A stretch of DNA of 64,000 bases from Oscheius dolichura (taxonomy: Eukaryota; Nematoda; Chromadorea; Rhabditida; Rhabditidae), in contig OW051496.1 of the NCBI GenBank assembly GCA_932521035.1, positions 10,850,001-10,914,000 of the forward strand, given 5' to 3'. The notes beneath the pieces were generated by a model. It was not told where the DNA came from and did no database searches. It saw only the letters and a program-made list of their open reading frames with translations. Position numbers and translations under genes: made by a program. How positions within the stretch are numbered: position 1 is the first letter of the stretch; each line of letters starts with the position of its first letter. Shown here in pieces: positions 23,875-36,063 of the stretch.

Positions 23875-25885
23875 ATGCTGCTGCTTCTCCTCCTCCTCCT
23901 CCCGGGAGTGGCCCTAGCCGTCTGCCCCAGCTGTCAACAGGTACCCACCATCCTCCTCCTCTCCTCCATAAAATGAATTAAGCAATGCCCCTGTTCCTCC
24001 GGCCAAGCCACTCCAAAGCCCTGCATCGGCTACGATACCCGGTATATGGCCGGCTCCATCGATGAGGCCATGTTCACCTTTCCTAATCTCGTTTCTGGCC
24101 AGGTTTGTACTTAATCAGTTTCGCGGCTATTAGGCTATTAATCTCTCCAGCAGGGGAAGCCGCTCTTCGACGAGTCCATAGAACAGTCGGCCGCCTCTAC
24201 AGATGCCCAGAGTGCTCAGAGCGGGCCAATGATCTCTATAGCCTCTATTCAATCGGGGCCCGGACCAGAAGAAGCTCCAGCCAAGGCTGTTAATGTAGGA
24301 GATAACCCAAGGAAAAAATAGAGAATGCCCGTTTAGAGATTCGTCGCCCCGGCAGCCGATAGCCCCTGCGTCTCCCAGGAGTGCATGTCCTGCAAGTTGG
24401 CCATCGTCAACGGCTTCTTGGATAATTCTCACCAGAAGGAGAATGACTCCCTTTGGGGGACGAAAGTCCGACTGGAGATGGAGACAGGTGAGTCATCATT
24501 TTTAAGTGGTAAATATTATTCTTACTAGGACTGTCGGCGGGCAGTTGCGGCAGCGCCGAGAACACGCCGCCCCCGACGACCACAAGGAAACCGCGCAATT
24601 GGGAAAGCCATCAGAAGAAGAGGGAAGAAGAGGTGGATTTTCTTCTTTTCCTTTTGAAAGCCTTTCATTTCCAGTTGATGTCAGTTTTATCCGCCTACGG
24701 GCGAAAGAAGCGCGCCATTCCCAGCATGCCAGGCTCTCCGCTTCCTCCCAATACAGGAGGTACACAAGGGACGTCGACAAACACCACCACCAGCAGCAGC
24801 AGCCAGGACGTCATAGATGCGTGTGAGTAATCCCCCTGTTTCTTTTGTTACAAAAGTTGTTCATTTTAAGTGCTCGGAGTGACGACACAAATCGGATGCG
24901 ACTATCGGCGGGGGTCGGCATTGAGTACTGTAGGTTCCTGGAGGGATTCTGCACGTAGGCTTCGGGTTTTAGAACAGTGGCTTTAGTGGACTGTGTAACC
25001 TGTGTTGGCAGTGGAGACGCCTGCCAGAGGACTACTTTCCTAATTATGTGAACGAAGTCAGCTGCGATACGACTGATTGTGGATGTTTATCTGGTATTCT
25101 TTGAGAGCTTCCCTGGAAGAGAGGGCATGTTTCAGGGTTCGGAACTTGTATGCCGGTTACAAGAGTACTGAACGTTTTAAGGAATGTGGGGACGAAGATT
25201 AATCCACAGTAAGTTCTTTTCTAGGAGCTTTATCCGGGGTCCGAAGTTGTCAGCTTGTCTGCCCCGTCCTGGGGGAGGGGGGGGGGGGCCATTTGGTACC
25301 GAGGAGATCCATTTGAGAACCCTTTTTGAGGCAGAGAAGATCTCTCGGGCCATTTTAAATGGTCAGGGAGATGCCGTTTCCTTAACCACCCTCATAGTTG
25401 TCTTGGGGACTGGGCTCAGTCCGGGTGGCCGCATGGAGCCGTCCCCAACCCCCTGGCAGAGGGCGGTGGCTCTCCTGGGCCGGTTGCTTACGGGTCCCGA
25501 TTTGGATTGATCTTTTAAACCAGCTTCATAAAAGCACCAATCCAATCGGTATCCCGAAAGCCCGAGGAGGGCCACATAAGCAGTCCTCCCCTGGCCCAAT
25601 CGTGGCCACCGGCTCAAAGAACGACATTTGATCTTCCCCTCCCCACCTCCACCCACCTATTTTTAGCTGCCCCCTCCAAGAGTTATTTGCTTCCTTTTCT
25701 TTCGTTCTTTCTCCTTTCCAAGAGCAGACCCATGTGCATGACCTCTGCTCCCCGTATCCTGACCTATCAATCTGTCCTAATCAACTCACCTTTGCAGATG
25801 GCAGCAGGCGACCATTGATACAATTGCCGCCTGTGAATGTCAAGTCTCCATGACAAGTCCATTGCTCTCCTTCATCGCCAAGTAG
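23875..25885 (+). CDS. Secreted prohormone with Trunk/PTTH/noggin-like cystine knot
   Basis: Predicted secreted signalling ligand, 357 aa. Ten exons: 23875-23940, 23983-24102, 24151-24294, 24337-24487, 24529-24632, 24675-24822, 24871-24929, 24973-25093, 25136-25208, 25798-25885; every junction phase agrees. A signal peptide (MLLLLLLLLPGVALA) is followed by a pro-region rich in Ser, Pro and Gln. A furin-type site AYGRKKR ends near residue 208. The mature part has nine cysteines: GLCNLCWQWRRLPEDYFPNY, VNEVSC, TDCGCLSGFGTCMPVTRVLN, VLR, then TIAACECQ near the end. The W-x-LP-x-D-x-FP block, the Cys-rich SG-x-GTC-P segment with VLR, and the terminal C-x-C resemble the arthropod Trunk/PTTH and noggin group. 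IL-17 ligands share part of this pattern and remain an alternative. The fold (cystine knot) is more secure than the family. Confidence 0.8.
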
Positions 25886-27571
25886 CCTGTTGTGTCCCTG
25901 TCTCCCTCCAGATGCCAGTTAGCCCCCGCCCCCTAGATCTCTGTACGTGTTGTCGAATCTCATTCAAAAATCTATTGCGAGTTCAAAATAATATCATTTG
26001 TTGTTCTTTTTGTCTTCCCTTTTTTTGGGAGAGAGAGTTTTTAGGGCACTTTTTGACCTTCCTGGAAAGGGGCAGCAAGGCGAGAGAACCTTTGGCTAAC
26101 TCCCTTTTTGGAGCCTCAAGGAACCGCCTGACGAATCCTGCTTCCTGGCTCCCCGTCTTTCTCAAGGACAAGACAGAGCCACCTTCTTTTTCTAGGAGCC
26201 AGGAATGTCCTAGGGTGTGTTTGTACAGAACAGAATAGATGTCAAATCAACTGTTTGGGCCAGCTGTTGTAATCAGCCGAAAAGGGCAAACGGTCGTTTC
26301 CAATTCTGAGGATTATGCCTGATTTATAACGGGGTTCCCCGTTCTCCCGTACCCTGCCCTCTCCCGGAGAAAAGCAAGAGTACATCCTTGTCGAGGGCCA
26401 GGCTCTCCTCCAGTCTCCACTGGGCGGTTTCTGTAAAAGAAAACGGTGAAATACTGCCCTATCCTCCGCCAGCCACATCCAATCCTCTACCGGGAGCCTC
26501 CACTCTTGTGACCCTGGGTCTGTTCTCCCTTCCGGCCGGGTATTCGTCCGCCTCCTGTAGATGTTCCCTCCTCCCGACCGCTGGTTCCTCTTCCTGCCTT
26601 CTACAAAGCCAGGCTCCTCTCCTGCCCAATTTCCGGTACCAACTCCCCGACGTCAATGTTTGTCCAGCTGTACTTGTTCGAAACATTACTTCATCAAACA
26701 ACTCCCTCTATTATTGTGCTCATTCTCGCTTCCTCTCCCTCGCTCCATGTTATGATGTTTCCCCCAATTATTCAGCCCCCTCGGAAGTACATGGATATTG
26801 GCTAAATTTTGTCCCCTGACAAGTGGGTGTTTCCGGAGCAGGCTCGGCAGGGAGGGAGAGAGGGAGAGAGAGGCTTCTCCTCCTCTCTTGGCCCAGTCCA
26901 AAAGTCGTTTTTTTCCTCTCTTTTTTCCTCTGTCTAAAGGCCACCCAGAGCTGGTGATAATTAGGCGTTTCAATGGCCGTCTGATGAATCTTTTTGTTCT
27001 TCTTCTTCCCGTACCAATTAGTCATATTCAATTATCGCTTCACAAGGATCTTCTTCCTCTGTTTTTAAAGGTCCTACCGTAACCCTGATTTTTACTCTTT
27101 CTGCTCTATAGCCTCCCAGTCTTCTATCGTAAACAGGGTGTCAGTTGGGAATAATTCTTCCGTGCGCCTCTCTTGATTCCCAATTTCCTGTGGCCTTTTG
27201 ATATCTGCCCCATCGTCCCCTCCTCCTCCACCTCAAGGATGACTCAGCCTCTTCCTAGCCCAATTGGGCACCCGCGTTACTCCAGCCTCCAGCTCCTTGA
27301 ATATGTTCCCGACATGTCCCAGAGTACTGTTTTTCTGTTTTATCAAACAGCAGAAAACGGCAAAACAGCGCTGGAAACAGCAAAATTCAATTCTCCGTAC
27401 CAGGTGATGAATACTGGTACTTTTAATTGGCTCGGTTCGTCTAAATAAAAAGTACTCCGGCCCTCTATTACAGTAATCCTTTCACTCAACCTTCCAAAGA
27501 TTATTATCTCTCAGCCACTGGAAGGGGTTGGAGAGTTTGATTACCTATGGGAGGTAGAAGCCATAGCCACC

Positions 27572-27600
27572 AACTGCCAAGATTTTACGGGTGCAGGAGC
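27572..27600. repeat. IR element copy 3 (single arm)
   Basis: Only the right arm is clear (CTGCCAAGATTTTACGGGTG, then CAGGAGC). No left arm is visible within 100 bp, so this is a solo or decayed copy. Confidence 0.6.
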
Positions 27601-30600
27601 TTTTTCTCTGTCTCGTTTAGCTCTAGACTAGTTCTAAAAGAAGTATCCAAAAACCCCCCTTGGCTGGCTGCACAACAAACCTAATCCTCTCCTCTTCATG
27701 AATATTGTACACTTTGTAAACACAGACGTAAGAGAGCCAAACTCTAGTTGTTGTTGTTTTTTCGTTCCTTCCCGTCTCCTCCTTCAATAAAAATTAGAAA
27801 GTTAGTGAATAATTCAGGAGCAGACGAGAGGAAGTGCTTAGCCATTGATCATTTTCTACTTAAAACTCATTCAATTTGTGCCGACACCGGGACGATGGGG
27901 AAAGAGGAAACATCATGTCACATTTAGCCAGTCGACCGAGTCAAGTTCCCGGTTCTTTGACTTATGACGGGACTGGCTGGCAGCCGGAGAGAGAGAGAGA
28001 GATATTACCCACTTTATTAGACGGACAAACTTCCGTCAAGCGGGGGCTAAAAAATCTCACGATTCAATTAGACCGAGTGGGAAAAATGTTCCCGAGAACT
28101 GGACTATTCTGAATTGCACATGTTGTATGCATATCCTGATGGGGGAGCGGAGATCGCCGGGGCACGTACTTTCCTGAGCTGGAGACCCTTATGGACACTT
28201 TTGTAAAATCTACCCAGTCTTCTGGTCCAGTAGGAGTTCATTCTGCGGTGGAGATCCTCGCCAGGCCTCCGAAAATAGTTTTAGGACCTCTGGAGGCAGA
28301 TTGAGGTCAGAAATGAGGGGCCTGCTTCTTCTGCTTCGACTAGAGATCGGCGGGAAACAGAGGATCCCGACTCCCTGGTCTCCCTAGAAAATCTAGATAC
28401 CGGGCAACTTTGGACCCCTTTAGTAGACCGACTTTGGAGCAATGACTAGATTGAAGTCTTCCCTAATCCCTGCCCAAGACAGCTGCCCTACAGGGTTGCC
28501 ATCGGCCCGGACCGGCCCTGAGCCACGCTTTCCTGGCCCTGCCCATTGGCCACCCTACTGTCCTACCACTGGTTAGCGATGGCCACTCCATGGCCTGCCC
28601 AGACGGAGATCTTTGAAGCTTGGGTGGAGGACGAACACCCTGGAGCTGCCAACTTGCCTGTCCCACCTGCCCTAGGGGCATTTGGCGCAGCACGGAAAAT
28701 AATCCTCCCGGGGGCCACTGAAGTCACAGTAGAAGAAGCTTGGCGTTACAGTGTGTCCTTGCCTCATGGAGGCTTCCCCGATCAGGATTGCACTATGAGC
28801 CGGCCCTCATGATATCCTCCTCCAGCTGCAAAAAAAACTATGGGCTTGGTTTTGGATGCGCAGCTGCAAAAATTGCCGAGCTTTCCTCGCTATTCATGGG
28901 AAGAACAGCGTCTGCTCTGCAAATGAGTCTGGAAGGGCTTTTTTCCGGTTTCTTCTGGATCCACCCTTCGTGGTTCAGCAGAGATCCTCTCCTCCTCCTG
29001 CTTGGTCTATTTTGGCGTCTGTTTCGGGGAAAACTCGTCAGATTTCAGTTGGAGAAGGTCCTTTACCAAATTGAGAAGATGCAGATAAGTATCCCCTGCT
29101 TGATCTAAAATTCTTCCGCTGTCCTCTAGATTTCCTTTCCTCCTCGTCTCGGCGGACACCTCCCTCCCCCTCGCCACACCGTCGTTGCCCTTTGAGTTAA
29201 ATCATTTACGACCTCCGGACAAAAACACCAAACAGACAGAGACACCAGGCTTCTGTTACGTCAAAATCTCCTTTCTCTCACAGGGTTTGTTCCCCTCCGT
29301 GTTTACCCAGTTTGAATTGTGTCGGAGTTCGCGCGGCGGACACGGTTACTGTTTGCGCCCCGGACGGCAGGCTGCGTGGGTCGCCTCCTCCATTTCTTAT
29401 TGTCTCCCTCCTCTCCCTCCTTGATTATATTATATTATTACCTCCCATTTTTGTTGTTTTCTCTCCGTGTCCCGCCTCTGTCTCTTTTATTATAGCCACG
29501 GCCTTGTTTCAATATGATTAGATGAAGGGAATCGTCTGGCTGTATATTATGGAAAACATGGTGGAATAGGTCATATTCCATAGAGCACCGGCCACCATCA
29601 CCAGTGTCTCTCTCCCTCGCTAAAAGACCATCCCCCGGCTGTTGTTGCCGGATGACGCTCTCTCCGGGTTTCTTTTATTATTTCTAGAGAGAGAAAGAAG
29701 AAGACGGGCCTCTGTCTCCCCCCACACGGCCACTACAACTGGGGGGCCTAGTGTGTTGGGAGAGAAAGAGACGGGCCCACAACACGCTCTAATCCCGTCT
29801 AATAGCACCCTAGTTGTTTCTTTCTCCCCCTTCTTCACTTTCTAAGCTGACTTCTAGGGTACTTAACGGGCGGCGGAAGGGGCCGGGTGGGTTCAGCTCG
29901 AGTTGCGGATTATGGTAACCGGGGGCCGGGGCGGGCTGTCCCCCTCTGGCCGGCAGATTCAGAGACAAGACACGGACTCTTTGGGGCCGGGGAAATCCGG
30001 GGGCCTTGAGGGTCACTGATGGAGGCTTGAAGGCCAGAGCCGCCGTCTCACTGTAGGGGGCCGACCCTGATCCCCTCCCAATACCAAAAAGGGAAAGAAA
30101 AGTCCTAAATATTCAAGCCGACTCCAAAATATCCCTTGCCCGCAATTCACCGACTGCCAGAGGCTACTGGCTCCATAAGTCAGTTGGTCTTAAGGCTCCC
30201 GGCAGGATCCCCGGCTTCCAGGTGTTCCTCTCTTCCTGGGAAGCCGTTTTTTAGCTGCCTGGAAGTAGATCACAGTGATATATAAGTCATGTTCTTGCGG
30301 GAAGTAATAAATTAAGACGAACACATGGAACATGTGTTCCTGCTTTGAGCCAGGGCCTGGAGCATCTACCAGCCATCCATGGTAGGATAGGTTAAAGTAG
30401 CCATCGTCTGGGCTAATTCAGCCCGTTCAGAATCCCTCTCGGCCCTGGACGGATAGTTCTTCAGAGTTCCAAAGTTCCCTCCTTTGAAATTCATCGGTGT
30501 TAGTCATGCATATAAGAAAGTGTCTCAGAGAGGGAGAGAGGTCAAAAATGACTCCCCGCGAGTTCAAATTCCTGTTACCTATTGAAATTTAAAAAAGCCG

Positions 30601-31164
30601 CGGAGCAATGAGATGGAAGTGTTCCGTCGTTCTCTGAATAGACGGGGCCGCTTCCTTCCCAGTCAACTGGAAGGGGGGAGAAGGGGGGACAAGGGCAACT
30701 TTTTGGAAGGGGGCCGCCTATATTGTTATCGGAAGTCATTCTCCATTCCAAAACATTCTCAAATCCACTCCCCCTCTCCTAATATCTAAAAGGGGCAGGG
30801 AGGGAAGAGAGGTCGCCTTTTTTTTCTTTTTAAAGAAAGGCCTTGAAAGTTGTTATTCTGGTTCTGGCGCTGCTTCTCTCCACCTCCCGAGTCTACTGAG
30901 TCTCGTCCCCCGCAACCTGGTGAATTTTTTACCCTCGCAAAGACGACGGCCGCTGGCCGGCCATTGTTGTGTTAGGGGGAGGCCTGTTCATGTCACTTGC
31001 TCATCGGACCCGGCCAACTCCTTTTCGTGCTACTTGTTCATCAAGGGCACTACTTCTGGGGGTAAAGATTGGGGTTACGAAAAGGAATGGGAGGTCCAAA
31101 ATCATCATCAACGCCCATTAGAAGAGAATAGACGTTTTATTCGTCTTTATCCGTCAACGTGGAA

Positions 31165-31238
31165 ACCTCGCTGATGGCGCAACAGGTAGGCGCGCTATCC
31201 GTAATTTGACAGATCCGAGTTCGATCCCCCTCCGAACC
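31165..31238 (+). ncRNA. tRNA-like sequence (pseudo-tRNA or SINE head)
   Basis: A-box TGGCGCAACAGG and B-box GAGTTCGATCCCC are correctly spaced, so RNA polymerase III recognition is plausible. The acceptor and anticodon stems do not pair, so this is not a functional tRNA by eye. Confidence 0.45.
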
Positions 31239-31744
31239 TGCTTTGCGAACCTTTTTTGCTTTTTCTGTCTCAACGGCCAGGTCCATTTGAAGTCCTAGAA
31301 AAGTCCCCTCCCTGTCCGGAATTCTGCCCACTTCATAAGTAGCTAGACTTTCTCAAGTTTGTTGTTGATGAGAGTGTGTAAATCCTTCCACACTCTCTAG
31401 ACTCTCGGGGATAACGTTGTTGTGTGCCTTCTCTTTCCGCCTTCTGGAGGAGGGGACAGGGAATTTTGGCAGTGTACTTTTATTTCTCATAGTTCAGTTG
31501 AATCCTCTAGTCGGGAGAGAGAGAACAGAACAGTGGCTACCATTTGATCAGACACCAGAAGTCAATTCTTGTACAGAGAGTGTTCCACTTAACCTCGCTG
31601 GCGCGCATTTTGAGGTTACCAGTGGGCCAATTTCCACCTCTTACCCTCTTTTTTACATACAGAACAGTTCTAAACGTTCAAAAACGCCAGAAAATTTAAA
31701 AGAACGGGGGGAAAATTATGAGAAATCGTAAAATCTCACAAATT

Positions 31745-31890
31745 GTTCAAAAACTCATCTTTCCCGCTCTTTCGCGAGCGCGTTAAGTCCGTAATTTGCG
31801 CACGCGCGTTGGATGAAATTCGATCCTGTCTAGATTTTCGTATTTTTCCCCGATTTTATTATTATTCCGGTAAATTTTAACTATTCTTTC
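31745..31890. repeat. Dispersed repeat 2, copy A
   Basis: Shares with 48835-48965 a core of TTTCCCGC, TTTCGCG, TCCGTAATTTG, CGCGCGTTGG and AAATTCG in the same order, followed by AT-rich sequence. Confidence 0.65.
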
Positions 31891-34126
31891 TGTTCAAAAA
31901 AAGACGGCGCATCTTTTGTACACATACTGGTATTCTACACGATCGTTATTTTCCATAAAATTGAAAGAGGAAGTCTCTTTCCCCCCTGAGAGGTCAGATA
32001 GTCACCACGTGGTGGTTCAGATAGCCAGCCATGATATCTCCTAGACTAATTAGATTCACGTGGTTAATTGTCGCCTCGTAGAGATGAATAAGTCTGATTC
32101 GAACAAATGAATTTAAATCGGATCTTGTGCCGCCTATTGAAGGCAGGAATTCATCCATGGCGCGCGTCATTCTCCCCGTTCTCCTCCCTCCTCCCCCTGG
32201 CGTCACCTTGTTGTCCTCGCCGTTCCTTAGACTCTTGCCCCTCTTAAATTACAAGGAAGCCTCCTCCGATTTGCCTTCTAATGGCCCCGACAGCCTAGTT
32301 AAGGGGGCAGTTCCCCCTCAAGTAGCCTCCCCCTCCAGCCAAACATATAAAATAACTGTCATACGGGGCAGAGAGGGAGTAGCCCCCCGTCTCGTCTCGT
32401 CTTTCAGTAAAAGAGAGACCTTTAGCCCCAGAGGCGAAAAGCTAGAATTACTTGAGGGGGGCAGGGTGTTCTGTGTCCTCGGTGCCTCCTGCCCTGCCTT
32501 CTCCGATTCTCATATTTTCCCCCCTTACGAGGAAGTGCCCCATATCCCCCCTGTCCCTGCTCCTGCCCCCTATCGTCTCATATTTTCTCTCACGTTTTGC
32601 ATATTTTTTGCAGATCTCCCTGGCCATAAAATAAGAGCGCGAGAAAAAGAAGAATAGAGAGTCCTTTGCACTTACAGCGCTAGGCCTATTTGTACACCTG
32701 GGGACCCCACGTGGCCCGGCCCCCCATCATCCCCCTTGCAAATCCCTTATCTCCCTCGCCTCTTTACCACTTTTCCTAAAGTTCCAAAGAGCAGTGGCTG
32801 CTCTCCTCCCGCTCGCTGCCACTTGTGTCCTCCTGGTCACAAAGTATCCCGTCCTCTCTGGAACACTCCAAAAGACACAATTTTGAAATTACCAGGAGGC
32901 TTTCCTCTCCTTTTAACCTCAATCCCAATCATAAAGATCTAAGAATAAAGAACTGCGGGGGTTCAAATAGTGATGTCCCCGTGAGAATTGAAAGTGCCCT
33001 CTAGCAGGTATTGTGCTCTGCCCCGCCAACAGAGAGAGAGCACAAAGCGATGAATCTCGGCACGGAGAAAGAGAGAGTCACGTGGTAGACAAAGAAAGAA
33101 TGGGAGCAGTGACGGTGAGGGAGGATCGGCCTGTTTTTTTGTAGAACTTTCCCAGGGAGAGAGAGAGAGTTCAAGAGGCAGGTATCATCCGGGGAGGAGG
33201 AGGCCTCTTCTCCCTGGAGCAGCTGGGGAGCAGACGCCTTTACACTTCTTGGCTCTCCCTTTAGGTCTCCAAACTTTCTTCCCTGGGGCTGGGCTGGGTT
33301 CCTGAGACGTTCGTTGCTGTGGAGGAGGCGTGTTGGACAGTAACAGCCGGGAGGATACGAGGCCGCCTCCCTGCCTTCTGGATGCCCCACGGGCCTCTCC
33401 AGCTTCTTTCTATAACAGGAAGGCAATTCCTGGGACCTCTGTTTGGGGCCTTCTTGCCCTCAAGGAGCCCACTAGCCTCCCTGCCCCCTTAACTATCAGG
33501 CAGTCCGGTAGATCCCCCGTGACTCATCTGGCATGTCTGCCCGGGCCCCCTTGGTGGAGGAGGAGAGCCCATCTCAAAAACACGGAATATTCCTACTCGT
33601 CTTCCTGCTTCGTCGTCATTATGCAATTCTGATCACTGTCTGCCACTCCCTCACCTCTTATTTCTTTAATATTTCATGGCTTTTCAACCTCCCGTGTGTG
33701 ATTCATCCCGTCATCATCACCTGTCTCTAATATTTCCGGTTCAAAGGCAGCCGAGATCGTGGTAATGCCGGAAATCACTCTTCGGGGTGAAGGGTGACCG
33801 TCCTCTTCTCTTCATGTCTTTTCTGACGCAGGACAATTTTCTAAGGATGCCAGTATATTATCTTTGAAGGGATTCACGTCGTCGTCGTCTTTTATGACTG
33901 GGTGTCTGTCCCCCGCGCCGCGTTCCAAGAACAAAAACAGAGAGCACAAAGGTTCTGACTCTTTGACTCGCTACGATGTTCATTCCCCTCGTCAATTCCA
34001 TTGTTTCGAGTTTCCGTTGCATCTCATTTTGCAGCCTGGGGGAGCCGAACCTGGGGGGAGAATTAGTGGATCGCCGGTGATCTCCGAGCTCCGCCCCAGG
34101 AGGCGGCTTCTTCGTCCGAGGTTCAG

Positions 34127-34216
34127 TGCGCCCGCACCCATACAATATCGGAATTCATCAACACTCCTTATTGTTATATTCCAGTTTCCTGCCGAGACTG
34201 TACGAGTACAGCCACG
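34127..34216. repeat. IR element copy 4
   Basis: Left arm GCGCCCGCACCCATACAATA; right arm CTGCCGAGACTGTACGAGTA. The spacer is AT-rich and differs from other copies. Confidence 0.7.
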
Positions 34217-35778
34217 TCCCAAAAATCGTCCTCCAGTCATTTTAGTCTTGTGCCCTCCGAGTGTCCCCCATCCTCCCTTTGTCTGTCCCCCATCCTCCCC
34301 AACCTGTGCTCATGTGGTTTCACCGTTGCGTGACAAGAGCCACTCTGCCCCGTTCCCGGATGAAACATAGCCAATTTTTAAGAGAGACCGGGTTCATTGG
34401 GGTTGGAGGGCCTCCTCCTCCTCCTGTCCTCCTCCTTTGCTTACATTCATAAGAAAGCTCGCTTTTCTTTTTCTTCTTTAATGAAACAGTTCCCGGGAAT
34501 CTACTACCCTATGTATGATGTTTTCCCTCGTCGTCTATTCTTATACTATTGTCATCCAGGAGGGGTCGGCCGGGGTGGATTACATTATCCCTCCCCTGAG
34601 ACAGAGAGTAGTAGTCGTAACTTCTTGTACCCCTTCCTAACAGTCCCCTCTCTTCTTCTGGTAGGAGGTGTCTGTTCCTCTTAATTACTCCCTCCCTCTC
34701 TGTTATCTAGTCCCGCCACTTCCGGAGTCGGTAGTGGTAGCGGAGGAGGAGGCTGGCCCCCAACAGAAGAAATAACCAAAAGAAGTGGGGTAATTAAATT
34801 AGATAATAATATATTCAATTGTCTCTGTGTCTGCTGCTAATAATGATGAATTAATCAAGCGGACGGAAACAAGTTAATATATTGAAAGAGGGAGAAAAAA
34901 AAAACACAGGGGAAGTCATGATTTCTGCAAAGGAAGCCGCGTGATTAGAGGGGAGGACGAGGGGTGGCCTCTGTCGGTGGCCGGCTGCCCGGGACAGGGG
35001 CCATAGGGATATTTCTTAGCACCTTCTGGGGAATCCTCCCATTTCCCTGAATTAATTATCTTCTTGCCCGTTTACTTGGCCTGCACAGTAGTCGGAACCA
35101 TGCGCAACTCCGCCCCCTGGGGACGAGGCGGTGGCCAGAACGGTGGGGCACACATCTGGAGGATTCGGTCATTCTGGAGCAGCCCTCCTGTCCTGCCACC
35201 CCCTTATCCCCCATCTCGTCCTCCTGAGGGCATCCCCCCTCTATGGAGAAATGCCCCCGATCTGTGGCTCTAATCATCTCCTCGTCTTGTTTTTGCCCTT
35301 TTTGCCCAAATTCAAAATGTTGGCTTCCTGTTTGTACAAAGCGGTGTCTCCTGTCTATTTTCCTCTATTTTTCTCTATTTTCTCCACCCACCGGTGTTTA
35401 TCTCCCCAGTGATATGTTTATCCACTCCCCCAGAGTCTCTAAACACCCGCCTTTCCTCCCAAAAAGATTTAAAAATCCTTAAGAGCGGGTTCTTCTTTCA
35501 AACAGAAATTCAATCCCTCCAGAAAACGCTTTCACCAAGCACCATTAGAAGAAGAGAAGGCTCGGTGGAGGAGCGCCACCCCCATTCAAAAGTTCAGTTC
35601 ATTATGGCTGTCAGGCCTCGGGCCGGTGGTGTATTCCATCCCGTCATAATTTCCTTGTTTTTAGTCTCTTTTGTTCTTTCTATTCATAGCTATATGTTTC
35701 TTCCTCCAGCCTTCCATTCTTTCCAAATATCCAGTGATATTGCCAGCTGAGGGTCTTCTCCCCGTGTGGGAAGGGTGT

Positions 35779-35877
35779 ATCCGCACCCGTAGCGTCTCGG
35801 CAGCTTGGGGAACTGTAAAGAGGCCATCCAGAATAAAAGAACTTTCTGCTGCCGAGCGTTTACGGGTGCGGCTGCGT
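35779..35877. repeat. IR element copy 5
   Basis: Left arm ATCCGCACCCGTAGCGTCTC then GGCAGC; right arm GCTGCCGAGCGTTTACGGGT then GCGGCTGCG. It lies about 190 bp upstream of the GPCR start codon. Confidence 0.75.
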
Positions 35878-36063
35878 CTATTTCCGACCTCCCTCGTGGC
35901 TTCTACAGTAGTTCGTGGGTTTTCCCTTGGGTGGGCTTCCTCCCCATGACTGCCGATTTCTGCTACAGGCCATCCTTCTCCTCCTCTCTTCTTTTTTCCC
36001 CGTATATTCCCATTTCCTGCATCATCTATGACTCCCCCGGTTCCAGATGAACTGCTGAGAGAG

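Larger units (their letters stand above)
25886..36063. other. 10-kb pyrimidine-rich non-coding region
   Basis: No exon chain is supported. Long frames on the + strand (for example 32127-32657) are explained by the CT-rich composition. The region contains inverted-repeat copies 3, 4 and 5, a tRNA-like sequence (31165-31238) and one copy of the second dispersed repeat (31745-31890). The pyrimidine bias on the + strand matches the GPCR to its right, so part of it may be a long 5' intron or promoter of that gene. Confidence 0.5.

Noticed and set aside
26388-26819. 143-codon + strand frame in the pyrimidine-rich region
   Set aside because: Composition-driven frame without domain or splice support.
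31165-31238. Functional tRNA gene
   Set aside because: Boxes fit but the acceptor and anticodon stems do not pair, so it is listed only as tRNA-like.
32127-32657. 176-codon + strand frame
   Set aside because: The sequence is CT-rich and the residue content (Pro, Leu, Ser) follows from that. No family motif, signal or exon partner.
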